Source: Asanoa sp. WMMD1127 (GTDB lineage Bacteria > Actinomycetota > Actinomycetes > Mycobacteriales > Micromonosporaceae). From it: a stretch of 64,000 nt of DNA. The position numbers and the translations under genes were made by a program. The number at the start of each line of letters is the position of its first letter. The first letter of the stretch is position 1. This document shows, piece by piece, positions 54,104-62,408 of the stretch. A model generated the notes under the pieces. The model saw only the letters and a list, made by a program, of their open reading frames with translations, was not told the origin of the DNA and made no database searches. The stretch is taken from positions 3,534,001-3,598,000 of the forward strand of contig NZ_JARUBP010000001.1 in assembly GCF_029626225.1 (NCBI RefSeq). Direction: 5' to 3'.

Positions 54104-54787
54104 ATGGGGCATGGTGGTGGTGTGGCTGACGAGATCGGTGTGTTGATCGCGGACGATCAGGATCTGGTGCGGATCGGGTTGCGGTCGTTGGTGGAGGCCG
54201 AGGACGGCATGCGGGTCGTGGGTGAGGCGGCCGACGGGATCGAGGTTGTCGCGCGGGCCGCGGCGACGGCGCCGGACATCGTGTTGATGGACGTGCGGAT
54301 GCCCGGCATCGACGGCATCGAGGCGACCCGGCGGATCGTGGCCGATCCGGCGTTGGAGCGCACCCGGGTGATCGTGCTGACGACGTTCGAGCTCGACGAA
54401 TATGTCTTCGACGCCCTCCGGCACGGCGCCAGTGGCTTCCTGACCAAGGACACGAAGCCGGCCGAGCTGTTGCGGGCGATCCGGCTCGTCGCCGACGGCG
54501 AGGCGTTGTTGTCGCCGTCGGTGACGCGGCGGGTCGTGCGGGAGTTCTCCTCTCGGCCGTCGCGCACGCTCAAGCCGCACCCGCAGCTGGGCACGTTGAC
54601 CGACCGCGAGCGCGAGATCGTCGGCCTCGTCGGCGAGGGTCTGTCCAACGAGGAGATCGCCGCCCGGCTGGTGGTGTCGCCCGCGACGGCGCGCACGCAC
54701 GTCAGCCGCGCGATGATCAAGCTGGGCGCCCGCGACCGGGCGCAGCTGGTGGTCTTCGCCTATCAGTCCGGGCTCGTGGCGCTCTGA
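54104..54787 (+). CDS. LuxR/NarL-family response regulator
   Basis: A receiver domain (residues about 8-125: VLIADDQDLVRIG with the acidic pocket, the phospho-Asp in IVLMDVRMPGIDG, Lys in FLTKDTKP) plus a LuxR-type helix-turn-helix (LTDREREIVGLVGEGLSNEE; ARTHVSRAMIKL). The start is ambiguous between ATG 54104 (GAGG close upstream) and GTG 54122. It is the partner of the kinase upstream, separated by about 270 nt of GC-rich sequence in which I see no gene. It probably controls the ABC genes (inference). Confidence 0.92.
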   Translation: MGHGGGVADEIGVLIADDQDLVRIGLRSLVEAEDGMRVVGEAADGIEVVARAAATAPDIVLMDVRMPGIDGIEATRRIVADPALERTRVIVLTTFELDEYVFDALRHGASGFLTKDTKPAELLRAIRLVADGEALLSPSVTRRVVREFSSRPSRTLKPHPQLGTLTDREREIVGLVGEGLSNEEIAARLVVSPATARTHVSRAMIKLGARDRAQLVVFAYQSGLVAL

Positions 54788-55746
54788 CCCGCGGCCCAGC
54801 CGAGCACGCGGGTCGCGCGTAGCGTGTTCCAGCGGCTCGGTTGCCCGTCGCCCGCTTCCAGCGAGAAGTAGACGAGCCCCGGATGGGTGTTTTCCAGCGG
54901 CCACGTGCCGTCGGGCTGCTGCTTGTCGCGCACGAGGTCGAGCGCCTCGCCGATGCGCGCGTCGGGCGCCTGGCCGGTGGCCCGGAAGTAGTCGAGCGCC
55001 CGCAGGACGTCGTAGTGCCACCGGAACGGGAACGAGAAGCCCAGCCACGCGTCGTCGACCACGGCGCCGGTGCTTTTGCGCCGGAAGAGCCCGCGCTCGA
55101 GCAGGTATTCCTCGCCGCGCCGGCGGGCCTCGGCGACGTCGAGCGTCCCGCCGGCCTGCTGGTAGGTGAGCAGCCCGTCGAGCACGTTGATCGTGCTGGC
55201 GAACGAGGAGACCTTGGAGCCGTTCTCCCGCTCGCAGTTCCAGCCGCCGTCGTCGTATTGCTCGCGCAGCAGCCGGTCGACGATGCCGTCGACGTCCTGC
55301 CCGAAGTAGGCGCCGATCCGCACGGTGCGCCCGTTGATGCAGGCCTCGACCTCGCCCTCGAAGAACGGCTGGGCGTCGTGCTCCCACTTGACGGTGTCAC
55401 GCACCGCCGCGATCGCCTTCTGGACGCGCTCGTCACGCGGGTCGACCCCGAACTCGACCAGCACGTCGAGCGTGGGCAGCGTGGAGACCCACGGTTGACC
55501 GTCTTCACCGTCGGGCGGCGCCTCGTGATCGGGCCCGGTGTGCCGGTAGCCGCGGCCCGGAAAACACGCGCCCCCCGCCCAGCCGCCCTCGGGATCCTGG
55601 AGCGCCAACAGGCGCGCACCCCACCCCTCGCGCGCGACGCGGGCCCGCTCAGCAGTCACGACGTCGGCCGGCGCACCGGCCAGATCCCGCAACACCTGCC
55701 AGCGCACCGCCGGGTCGGAGTCGAGCAACCAATCCATGACCGTCAT
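54763..55746 (-). CDS. Squalene-cyclase/prenyltransferase-fold protein
   Basis: A 327-aa alpha-helical protein with repeats resembling the alpha/alpha barrel of terpene cyclases and prenyltransferases (LQDPEGGWAGG; LLREQYDDGGWNCE; VRDKQQPDGTWPLE: QxxDGxW-like QW motifs). No DXDD acid motif is visible, so terpene cyclase activity is doubtful. No signal peptide is present. TAGCCT (55753-55758, minus strand) lies 6 nt before the ATG, so it is probably leaderless. It overlaps the response regulator tail by 25 nt. Confidence 0.75.
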   Translation of the reverse strand: MTVMDWLLDSDPAVRWQVLRDLAGAPADVVTAERARVAREGWGARLLALQDPEGGWAGGACFPGRGYRHTGPDHEAPPDGEDGQPWVSTLPTLDVLVEFGVDPRDERVQKAIAAVRDTVKWEHDAQPFFEGEVEACINGRTVRIGAYFGQDVDGIVDRLLREQYDDGGWNCERENGSKVSSFASTINVLDGLLTYQQAGGTLDVAEARRRGEEYLLERGLFRRKSTGAVVDDAWLGFSFPFRWHYDVLRALDYFRATGQAPDARIGEALDLVRDKQQPDGTWPLENTHPGLVYFSLEAGDGQPSRWNTLRATRVLGWAAGQSATSPD

Positions 55747-55810
55747 GCCGCGAGGCTAACCGAGCCCACCGACAACTCGCGTCCCTCGATCGCGGGGTAA
55801 GGGTGACCGG

Positions 55811-55885
55811 CGGCGGACCTGGCAAGCGACGCGTCAGCGAGCGGGCCCCGGCGGGAGCGACGGTCGTGCCCACCACGGACCCGGG
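55811..55885. repeat. Dispersed 75-bp intergenic repeat, copy B
   Basis: This is the best-preserved partner of the copy at 12320-12394 (about 92% identical by eye). It lies between divergent genes, upstream of the ffh promoter. The palindromic core gacgcgtc and the gcgggagcgacggtcg block are conserved. Confidence 0.8.
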
Positions 55886-55923
55886 ACCGGAACCTGCTCG
55901 TGCGGATCGGCCGTATGGCGGCC

Positions 55924-55955
55924 GGCCGGATACCCTAACTAGGGTCCTTCCGGCC
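55924..55955. promoter_or_regulatory. Nested palindrome over the ffh promoter
   Basis: The outer arms ggccgga (55924-55930) and tccggcc (55949-55955) flank an inner inverted repeat, accctaactagggt (55932-55945). The inner repeat contains TACCCT and TAGGGT, usable as -10 elements on the plus strand, the latter about 50 nt before ffh. It could be an operator or a hairpin. Confidence 0.45.
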
Positions 55956-55993
55956 TGCTTCGCCCACCGAACTATGACAAACGGGATGTTTAC

Positions 55994-57547
55994 GTGTTCG
56001 ACACCCTGAGCGACCGCCTCAACGGGATCTTCACCAAGCTCCGTGGCAAGGGGCGGCTGACTGATGCCGACATCGACGCTACGGCGCGCGAGATCCGGTT
56101 GGCGCTGCTCGAGGCCGACGTGGCGCTGCCGGTGGTCCGGGCGTTCATCGGGCGGGTCAAGGAGCGGGCGCGCGGGTCAGAGGTGTCCCAGGCGCTCAAC
56201 CCGGCGCAGCAGGTCATCAAGATCGTGCACGAAGAGCTGGTCAACGTGCTGGGTGGCGACACCCGGCGGCTCCAGCTGGCCAAGCAGCCGCCTTCGGTGA
56301 TCATGCTGGCCGGTCTGCAGGGTTCCGGCAAGACGACGCTGGCCGGCAAGCTGGCGCGCTTCCTCAAGGGGCAGGGGCATCAGCCGCTGCTCGTCGCAGC
56401 CGACCTGCAGCGACCCAACGCGGTGACGCAGCTCCAGGTGCTGGGCGAGCGGGCCGGGGTCGAGGTCTACGCGCCGGAGCCGGGCAACGGGGTGGGCGAC
56501 CCCGTGCAGGTGGCGCGGGCGTCGATCGACCACGCCAAGCGGGTCGCGCGCGACATCGTCATCGTCGACACCGCCGGCCGGCTGGGCGTCGACCAGGAGA
56601 TGATGGCGCAGGCCGCGCACATCCGCGACGCGGTCGACCCCGACGAGATCCTTTTCGTGATCGACGCCATGGTCGGTCAGGACGCGGTCAACACGGCCGA
56701 GGCGTTCCGCGACGGCGTCGGCATCACCGGCGTCGTGCTGTCCAAGCTGGACGGTGACGCCCGCGGTGGCGCGGCGCTGTCGGTGCGCGAGGTGACCGGG
56801 CAGCCGATCCTCTTCGCGTCCACGGGCGAGAAGCTCGAGGACTTCGACATCTTCCACCCGGACCGCATGGCGAGCCGGATCCTGGGCATGGGTGACGTGC
56901 TCACGCTGATCGAGCAGGCCGAGCAGGCCTTCGACGCCGATCAGAAAGAGAAGATGACCGCCAAGCTCATGGGCGGCGAGCAGTTCACGCTCGAGGACTT
57001 CCTCGACCAGATGGTGGCGATGCGGCGGATGGGCCCGATCGCCAACGTGCTGGCCATGATGCCCGGCATGGGCCAGGTCAAGGACCAGCTGGCGGACCTC
57101 GACGACAAGCACTTCGACCGGGTGACCGCGATCATCCGCTCGATGACGCCGATGGAGCGGGTCAACCCGAAGATCATCAACGGCTCGCGCCGGGCCCGCA
57201 TCGCCAACGGCTCCGGCGTCACCGTCATGGACGTCAACCAGCTGCTCAACCGCTTCGCCGAGGCGCAGAAGATGATGAAGCAGATGGGCGGCATGATGGG
57301 CCTGCCGGGTTCGCGTCGCAAGGCGACGAAGAGCCCCAAGAACAAGCGCAAGGGCACGAAGGGCGGCTCGCGCCCGCGCCCCGTCGGCGGCATGCCGGGC
57401 GGGATGCCGGGTGGCTTCCCGGGCGGAATGCCGGCCGGCTTCGACCCGACGGCCCTGAGCGGCGACGGGGCCCAGGGGCTGCCGCCGGGCTTCAAGCTGC
57501 CGAAGATCGACTTCAACAAGCTCCGCCGCCAGGAGGACGACAAGTAG
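55994..57547 (+). CDS. ffh: Signal recognition particle protein Ffh
   Basis: Ffh binds signal sequences and 4.5S RNA and delivers ribosomes to FtsY. The 517-aa product has the N domain (FDTLSDRLNGIFTKLRGKGR), the G domain with LAGLQGSGKTTLAGK near residue 103, VIVDTAGRLG and LSKLDGDARGG, then the Met-rich M domain (MMKQMGGMMGLPG). The C-terminal tail adds a basic stretch and a Gly/Met/Pro-rich segment (GGMPGGMPGGFPGGMPAGF). Confidence 0.98.
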   Translation: MFDTLSDRLNGIFTKLRGKGRLTDADIDATAREIRLALLEADVALPVVRAFIGRVKERARGSEVSQALNPAQQVIKIVHEELVNVLGGDTRRLQLAKQPPSVIMLAGLQGSGKTTLAGKLARFLKGQGHQPLLVAADLQRPNAVTQLQVLGERAGVEVYAPEPGNGVGDPVQVARASIDHAKRVARDIVIVDTAGRLGVDQEMMAQAAHIRDAVDPDEILFVIDAMVGQDAVNTAEAFRDGVGITGVVLSKLDGDARGGAALSVREVTGQPILFASTGEKLEDFDIFHPDRMASRILGMGDVLTLIEQAEQAFDADQKEKMTAKLMGGEQFTLEDFLDQMVAMRRMGPIANVLAMMPGMGQVKDQLADLDDKHFDRVTAIIRSMTPMERVNPKIINGSRRARIANGSGVTVMDVNQLLNRFAEAQKMMKQMGGMMGLPGSRRKATKSPKNKRKGTKGGSRPRPVGGMPGGMPGGFPGGMPAGFDPTALSGDGAQGLPPGFKLPKIDFNKLRRQEDDK

Positions 57548-57615
57548 CCGCTTCGGGACAGCGGGCGATCATAGGAGCACCTATGGTGACGGGCGACCAC
57601 TCCGAGGAGGAGCCC

Positions 57616-58206
57616 ATGACCGCGGCACCGACCCTGCCCGAGCGGCGGGAGTGGACGGTCGACGACCTCGGCGAACTGCCGACGGACCTCCGCTACGAAC
57701 TGATCAACGGAAGGTTGATCGTGGCGTCGCCCACCCACCCCCACCAGGACCTCTGCGTGCGCATACTGCTCGCGCTGGAGGCCAACTGCCCGGAAGACCA
57801 GTACTACGTCAGCCTGGACACCTCGCTGCGGGTCGATCGACGCAGCGAGCCGCGCCCGGACATCGCGGTGATCGTCCCGGACCACAACTCGACCAGCCCG
57901 ATCCCCGTCGAAGACGCCATCCTCGCCGTCGAGGTGATCTCGCCGGATTCCACCTTCCGCGACCTCTACGACAAGGTTCGCCTCTACGGTCGGGCCGGAG
58001 TCCGGCGCTACTGGGTCGTCGATCCGCAGCGCGACGACATCACCTTGACCGAGTTCGTCCTCGCCGACTCCGGCGAGTTGGTGCCGTCGACGCACACGTC
58101 GGAAATCTTCACTACCGAGTGGCCGTGGAAGGTCACCATCGACCTGCCGGCCCTCACCACGCGATGGAAGTCGAAAGTCGCGCGCGACGTCCGGCACCGG
58201 GCTTAG
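57616..58206 (+). CDS. Uma2-family endonuclease-like protein
   Basis: A 196-aa protein of the Uma2/DUF820 family, a PD-(D/E)xK nuclease fold common in actinobacteria and cyanobacteria. Motifs: DLRYELINGRLIVASP, the active-site Asp in EPRPDIAVIV, E-x-x in LAVEVISPDS, Lys in YDKVRLYG, and VRRYWVVDPQ. ATG 57616 has GAGGAGG. An upstream ATG at 57583 also has AGGAG, but the family core begins after 57616. The cellular role of these proteins is not known. Confidence 0.88.
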   Translation: MTAAPTLPERREWTVDDLGELPTDLRYELINGRLIVASPTHPHQDLCVRILLALEANCPEDQYYVSLDTSLRVDRRSEPRPDIAVIVPDHNSTSPIPVEDAILAVEVISPDSTFRDLYDKVRLYGRAGVRRYWVVDPQRDDITLTEFVLADSGELVPSTHTSEIFTTEWPWKVTIDLPALTTRWKSKVARDVRHRA

Positions 58207-58292
58207 TGCTGTCCCGGCCGACGACCGCGTCGGCCGGGGCACGCTGTTCCCGGGGGCAGGCCGATGTCGTACGGCGCATTTAGGATCGCCGG

Positions 58293-58721
58293 GTGGCATA
58301 CGAGTTTCAGGTGACCGTCGACTGCGCGGAGCCGCATGTGTTGGCTGACTGGTGGGCCGACGCGCTCGGGTGGGATGTGGAGCCCCAGGACGAGGGGTTC
58401 ATCCAGAGCATGATCGAGCAGGGGCATGCCACCGACGAGGACACCACGCGGCACAACGGGAAGCTGGTCTGGAAGACCGGCGCGGCCATCCGCCACCCCG
58501 AGGGGCTCGAGCGGGCGCCGCGCGTGCTGTTCCAGTGGGTGCCCGAGGCCAAGACCGTGAAGAACCGGATGCACCTCGACCTGCGTACGGGCGACGACCG
58601 CGACAAGGTCGTCGAGCGACTGCTCGGCAAGGGCGCCACCTATCTGCACGACGGCCGGCAGGGGCCGAGCGCCTGGGTGACGCTGGCCGACCCGGAGGGC
58701 AACGAGCTGTGCGTGAGCTGA
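58293..58721 (+). CDS. VOC-family (glyoxalase-like) protein
   Basis: A 142-aa protein of the vicinal oxygen chelate superfamily, glyoxalase-6-like subgroup: FQVTVDCAEPHVLADWWADA at the N-terminus, NRMHLDLRTGDD in the second repeat and WVTLADPEGNELCVS at the end. Metal ligands are plausible at His and Glu, but the activity is unknown. TAGGAT (58281-58286) lies 6 nt before the GTG, so it is probably leaderless. It overlaps the amidohydrolase start. Confidence 0.88.
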   Translation: MAYEFQVTVDCAEPHVLADWWADALGWDVEPQDEGFIQSMIEQGHATDEDTTRHNGKLVWKTGAAIRHPEGLERAPRVLFQWVPEAKTVKNRMHLDLRTGDDRDKVVERLLGKGATYLHDGRQGPSAWVTLADPEGNELCVS

Positions 58722-59800
58722 CGCCGCTGCACGTGCGCGGGGTGGTGCTCCCCGATGACACCACCCGCGACCTCTGGCTGGTCGGCGACCGGGTCACCTT
58801 CGAGCCGGTGGCGGGGGCGGAGACGATCAGCGAGGGCGGCTTCGTGCTGCCCGGCCTTGTCGACGCGCACTGCCACATCGGCATCGCGGCGGGCGGCGGG
58901 CCGATCTCCACCGTGGAGCAGGCGCTGGCCGCGGCGGTGATCGACCGCGACGCCGGCACGCTCGCGATCCGCGACGCGGGCTCACCTTTCCCTTACCCGG
59001 AGCTCGACGACCATCCTGACGCGCCGCGGCTGTCCCGCGCCGGGCGGCACCTGGCCGCGCCGAAGACCCACCTGCGCGGCATCCCGATCGAGTGCTCGCC
59101 CGAGGAGCTGCCGGCCGCGGCGGCCGAGCAGGCCCGGGCCGGCAACGGCTGGGTCAAGCTGGTCGGCGACTGGCTCGACCGGTCGTCGGCCGACCTCGGC
59201 CCCACGTTCGAGCCCGAGGTGCTGGCCGCGGCCATCGACGCCGCACACACCGCCGGTGCCCGGGTCGCGGTGCACACGTTCAGCGAGACGGCGGTGTCCA
59301 CGCTGGTCCGCGCCGGCGTCGACTCGGTCGAGCACGGCACCGGCCTGTCCGTCGACGACATCGACGAGATGGCCCGCCGCGGCACGGTGCTCGTGCCCAC
59401 AATGATCAACATCGAGACCTTCGACGACATCGCGGAGCGGGCGGAGGGCAAATTCCCCGGGTACGCGCAGCACATGCGCGACCTGCACACCCGCTTCCCG
59501 GAGGTCGTCCGCGCGGCCCACGAGGCCGGCGTCCCGATCCGCGTCGGCACCGACGCCGGCGGCGCCATCCCACACGGCGTCTGCGCCGACGAGATGCTGA
59601 TGCTGCACGAGAAGGCGGGGATGCCGGCGACCGACGTCCTGGCCGCGGCGTCGTGGGCGGCGCGGGACTGGCTGGGGTTCCCCGGGCTCGTCGAGGGCGG
59701 GTTGGCGGATCTCGTGGTCTACGAGGCCGATCCGCGGGCCGATCTGCGCGTGGTCCGCGCCCCCAGCCGCATTGTGCTTCGAGGCCGGGTCATCCGCTGA
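58709..59800 (+). CDS. Amidohydrolase family protein
   Basis: A 363-aa metal-dependent hydrolase of the imidazolonepropionase-like group. Metal ligands: GLVDAHCHIGI (HxH), Lys in GWVKLVGDW (possible carboxylysine), VAVHTFSE, SVEHGTGL and the catalytic Asp in VGTDAGGAIPHG. The composite beta-sandwich includes the N- and C-terminal strands (LADLVVYEADP). The GTG overlaps the VOC gene end. An amidohydrolase close downstream of ffh is also seen in mycobacteria. The substrate is unknown. Confidence 0.88.
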   Translation: MRELTPLHVRGVVLPDDTTRDLWLVGDRVTFEPVAGAETISEGGFVLPGLVDAHCHIGIAAGGGPISTVEQALAAAVIDRDAGTLAIRDAGSPFPYPELDDHPDAPRLSRAGRHLAAPKTHLRGIPIECSPEELPAAAAEQARAGNGWVKLVGDWLDRSSADLGPTFEPEVLAAAIDAAHTAGARVAVHTFSETAVSTLVRAGVDSVEHGTGLSVDDIDEMARRGTVLVPTMINIETFDDIAERAEGKFPGYAQHMRDLHTRFPEVVRAAHEAGVPIRVGTDAGGAIPHGVCADEMLMLHEKAGMPATDVLAAASWAARDWLGFPGLVEGGLADLVVYEADPRADLRVVRAPSRIVLRGRVIR

Positions 59801-59810
59801 CCGGCGCTTG

Positions 59811-60197
59811 CTACTGGGCCTCGGGGCGTTCGGCGAAGACGGCCAGGGCGGTCTGGTACGAGTCGAAGGCGCGGGCCGCGCCGGCATAGGCCGCCAGGTG
59901 GATGAAGAGCTCGACGATCTCGTCCTTGGTCACGCCGCTCTGCAGGGCGATCCGGAGCTGGCCGCGCAGTGGTTCCTGCGTGCCGAGCGTCGCCGCGATC
60001 GTGACCGAGATCAGCACCCGCGTGCGGTCGTCAAGGCCCGGGCGGCTCCAGGAGTCGCCGAACGTGTGCTCGGTGGCCAGTCGCCGGAACTCCGCGCCCG
60101 ACGCCGGCTCGCCCGGCCCGAGCGGCAGGTCCAAGGGCTGGCCGAGGAGCCGTTCCGCGGTGTCGAGCGCCTGCCGATGCCGGTCAGATGTCGTCAT
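59811..60197 (-). CDS. Carboxymuconolactone decarboxylase (CMD)-family protein
   Basis: A 128-aa helical protein of the CMD/AhpD-like superfamily: TFGDSWSRPGLDDRTRVLIS, AATLGTQEPLRGQLRIALQS and KDEIVELFIHLAAYAGAARA follow the gamma-carboxymuconolactone decarboxylase pattern. There is no CxxC, so it is not a peroxidase of the AhpD type. TACGCT (60205-60210, minus strand) lies 7 nt before the ATG, so it is probably leaderless. The physiological substrate is unknown. Confidence 0.88.
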   Translation of the reverse strand: MTTSDRHRQALDTAERLLGQPLDLPLGPGEPASGAEFRRLATEHTFGDSWSRPGLDDRTRVLISVTIAATLGTQEPLRGQLRIALQSGVTKDEIVELFIHLAAYAGAARAFDSYQTALAVFAERPEAQ

Positions 60198-60350
60198 TCA
60201 CGTCAGCGTAGGTTCATGATCACGGCTGTGGGCCCGGTTTGCCCGAGCCAACGGCGGACTCCGGCGGCCTGATTGCTGTTCGGCCGGCGCGATGCTGGCC
60301 CACCGGCCCGGCCCTGGGGCAGACGGACAGGCCAGCCGCGCCGCGCATAT

Positions 60351-60695
60351 CGCGCCGAGTGGGATCGCGCCGAGCGGGATCGCGCCGTGCGGGTCGCGCT
60401 TCGTGCTTCGTGCCGCGTGGGTCGCGTCGGGCAGAGCCGCGCCGCGCATGTCGTGCCGTGCGGGTCGCGCTTCGTGCTTCGTGCCGCGTGGGTCGCGGCG
60501 AGTGCGGCCGCGCCGCGCGTGTCGCGCCGAGTGGGATCGCGCCGAGCGGGATCGCGCCGTGCGGGTCGCGCTTCGTGCCGCGTGGGTCGCGTCGGGCAGA
60601 GCCGCGCCGCGCAGGTCGTGCCGTGCGGGGTCGCGCCGTGCGGGTCGCGCTTCGTGCCGCGTGGGTCGCGGCGAGCGCGGCCGCGCCGCGTGGGT
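60351..60695. repeat. Two imperfect ~172-bp tandem repeats
   Basis: Copy 1 (60351-60522) and copy 2 (60523-60695) share the order cgcgccgagtgggatcgcgc ... cttcgtgccgcgtgggtcg ... gccgcgccgcgca. They differ by 7-bp (cttcgtg) losses and a ~14-bp insertion. Shorter sub-repeats (tcgcgccgtgcgggtcgcgc) recur inside each. The period is not a multiple of three, which argues against coding. Confidence 0.85.
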
Positions 60696-60728
60696 CGCGC
60701 CGCCCGGAGTAGGACTGCGCCAGCGCGC

Positions 60729-60764
60729 ACATGCGAAAGCATGTAGCTACATGCTTTCGCATGT
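60729..60764. repeat. 36-bp perfect palindrome
   Basis: The left half acatgcgaaagcatgtag (60729-60746) is followed directly by its exact reverse complement. Each half is itself a 6-bp inverted repeat (acatgc/gcatgt) around a 4-nt centre, so four acatgc/gcatgt elements are nested. It is distinctly less GC-rich than its surroundings, which suggests selection rather than chance. Confidence 0.9.
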
Positions 60765-60839
60765 TGGCTCGCGGGAGCAGGCCTCGACCACCGCCGCGGC
60801 TGACCTTCACGTTTGATCACAAGCGCACTGAAGCCAACC

Positions 60840-60912
60840 GCGGACCTGGCAGGGCGGCCCCCTCGGGGCCGTCCGTTGCGCGCGGGAGCGAACGGTCGTG
60901 CCCACCACGGAC
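60840..60912. repeat. Dispersed intergenic repeat, degenerate copy C
   Basis: The left 12 bases (cggacctggcag-like) and the right ~30 bases (ending cgtgcccaccacggac) match copy B. The middle is replaced by unrelated sequence containing a ggcggcccc/ggggccgtcc hairpin. Confidence 0.6.
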
Positions 60913-60987
60913 GTGCGCAGGAAACGCCTTTGATCATGAAGGCCCAACACCAGCCGTTCCGGTCGCGGTGATCGAACGGCGCCTCGC

Positions 60988-60993
60988 TAGGAT
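60988..60993 (+). promoter_or_regulatory. proS -10 element
   Basis: TAGGAT ends 8 nt before the proS ATG, with no ribosome-binding site in between, so the transcript is probably leaderless. Confidence 0.5.
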
Positions 60994-61001
60994 TCCCGGT
61001 T

Positions 61002-62408
61002 ATGGCTCGCGTGCTTACTCCCCGTGCGGAGGACTTTCCCCGCTGGTACCAGGATCTGATCGCCAAGGCGCAGCTCGCCGACAACGGGCCGGTGCGCGGC
61101 ACGATGGTGATTCGACCGGCCGGGTACTCGATCTGGGAGCGCATGCAGGCCGAGATGGATGCGCGGATCAAGACCGCCGGCGCCGAGAACGCCTATTTCC
61201 CGCTGTTCATCCCCGAGAGTTACCTCAAGCGCGAGGCCGATCACGTCGAGGGGTTCTCGCCGGAGCTCGCGGTCGTCACGCACGGTGGTGGCAAGCAGCT
61301 TGCCGAGCCGGTCGTCGTCCGTCCCACGAGTGAGACCGTCATCGGCGAGTTCATGGCCAAGTGGGTCGACTCCTATCGCGATCTTCCGCTGCTGCTCAAC
61401 CAGTGGGCCAACGTCGTGCGGTGGGAGCTGCGGCCCCGGGTGTTCCTGCGGACCAGTGAGTTCCTCTGGCAGGAGGGGCACACCGCGCACGCCACGGAGG
61501 CGGACGCGCGCGACTACGCGCGCAAGATCCTGCACGAGGTGTACGAGGACTTCATGGTCGGCGTCCTCGGCATCCCGGTGGTGGTCGGGCGCAAGACCAA
61601 CCGGGAGCGGTTCGCCGGCGCGACGAGCACCTACACGCTCGAGGGCATGATGGGCGACGGCAAGGCGCTGCAGATGGGCACCTCGCACGAGCTCGGCCAG
61701 AACTTCGCCAAGGCGTTCGACATCACCTACTCCGGCGCGAGCGGCGGCGTCGAGCACGCGTGGACGACCTCGTGGGGCACCTCCACCCGGATGCTCGGCG
61801 GTCTGATCATGAGTCACGGCGACGACAACGGCCTGCGGGTGCCGCCGCGACTGGCGCCGATCCAGGCGTACGTGATGGTCGTGAAGGACGGTGACGGTGT
61901 GGCCGCCGCGGCGCACAAGCTGCGGGACGCGCTCCGGGACGCCGGCGTGCGGGTCGGGCTCGACGACCGGGTCGACACCGCGTTCGGGCGGCGGGCGGTC
62001 GACGCCGAGCTGAAGGGCTACCCGGTGCGGGTCGAGGTGGGCCCCCGCGACCTGGCGGCCGGCAACGCCGTCGTCGTGCGGCGGTTCGACGGCAGCAAGA
62101 CCCCGGTGCCGGTGGCCGACGTCGTCGGCCGCGTGCTGGCCGCACTCGACGAGGACCAGCAGAAGTTGTACGACGAGGCGTTGGCGTTCCGGCAGGCCCA
62201 CACCGTCGAGGTGGCCACGCTGGCCGAGGCGATCGAGGCCTCGTCGACCGGTTGGGCCCGGGTGCCGTGGTCGGCGGTCGGCGTCGACGGCGAGGCCGAG
62301 GCCAACGGCCAGGGCGTCACGGTGCGCTGCCTGCTCCGCGCCGACGGCTCCGTGCCGGACTCGCAGGACGAGGCGGACCTGGTCGCCATCCTCGGCCGCT
62401 CCTACTGA
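61002..62408 (+). CDS. proS: Prolyl-tRNA synthetase (archaeal/eukaryote-like type)
   Basis: This class II synthetase charges tRNA-Pro. The 468-aa form lacks the large editing insertion of the bacterial-type enzyme and matches the shorter ProS of the archaeal/eukaryotic type. Motifs: FPRWYQDLIAKAQLAD, VRPTSETVIGEF (proline binding), RWELRPRVFLRTSEFLWQEG (motif 2), GASGGVEHAW and the C-terminal anticodon-binding domain (IQAYVMVVKDGDG). Its stop overlaps the DUF402 start. Confidence 0.96.
   Translation: MARVLTPRAEDFPRWYQDLIAKAQLADNGPVRGTMVIRPAGYSIWERMQAEMDARIKTAGAENAYFPLFIPESYLKREADHVEGFSPELAVVTHGGGKQLAEPVVVRPTSETVIGEFMAKWVDSYRDLPLLLNQWANVVRWELRPRVFLRTSEFLWQEGHTAHATEADARDYARKILHEVYEDFMVGVLGIPVVVGRKTNRERFAGATSTYTLEGMMGDGKALQMGTSHELGQNFAKAFDITYSGASGGVEHAWTTSWGTSTRMLGGLIMSHGDDNGLRVPPRLAPIQAYVMVVKDGDGVAAAAHKLRDALRDAGVRVGLDDRVDTAFGRRAVDAELKGYPVRVEVGPRDLAAGNAVVVRRFDGSKTPVPVADVVGRVLAALDEDQQKLYDEALAFRQAHTVEVATLAEAIEASSTGWARVPWSAVGVDGEAEANGQGVTVRCLLRADGSVPDSQDEADLVAILGRSY

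Larger units (their letters stand above)
60198..61001. other. 804-bp repeat-rich region between the divergent CMD and proS genes
   Basis: No credible gene is present. From left to right it holds the CMD promoter, about 350 bases of tandem GC-rich repeats (60351-60695), a 36-bp perfect palindrome (60729-60764), a partial copy of the dispersed repeat (60840-60912) and the proS -10 element. Open frames across the repeats are an artefact of stop-poor low-complexity sequence. Confidence 0.7.

Noticed and set aside
54763-55746. Squalene-hopene or other terpene cyclase
   Set aside because: QW-like repeats are present, but the DXDD catalytic motif is not seen and the protein is half the usual length.
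60729-60764. parS, dif or LexA site
   Set aside because: The palindrome does not match the parS core, a dif-like XerCD site or the actinobacterial LexA box.
60220-60810. Open frames across the tandem repeats upstream of proS
   Set aside because: They consist only of repeated Arg/Ala/Gly codons from low-complexity DNA. The 172-bp period shifts frame between copies.
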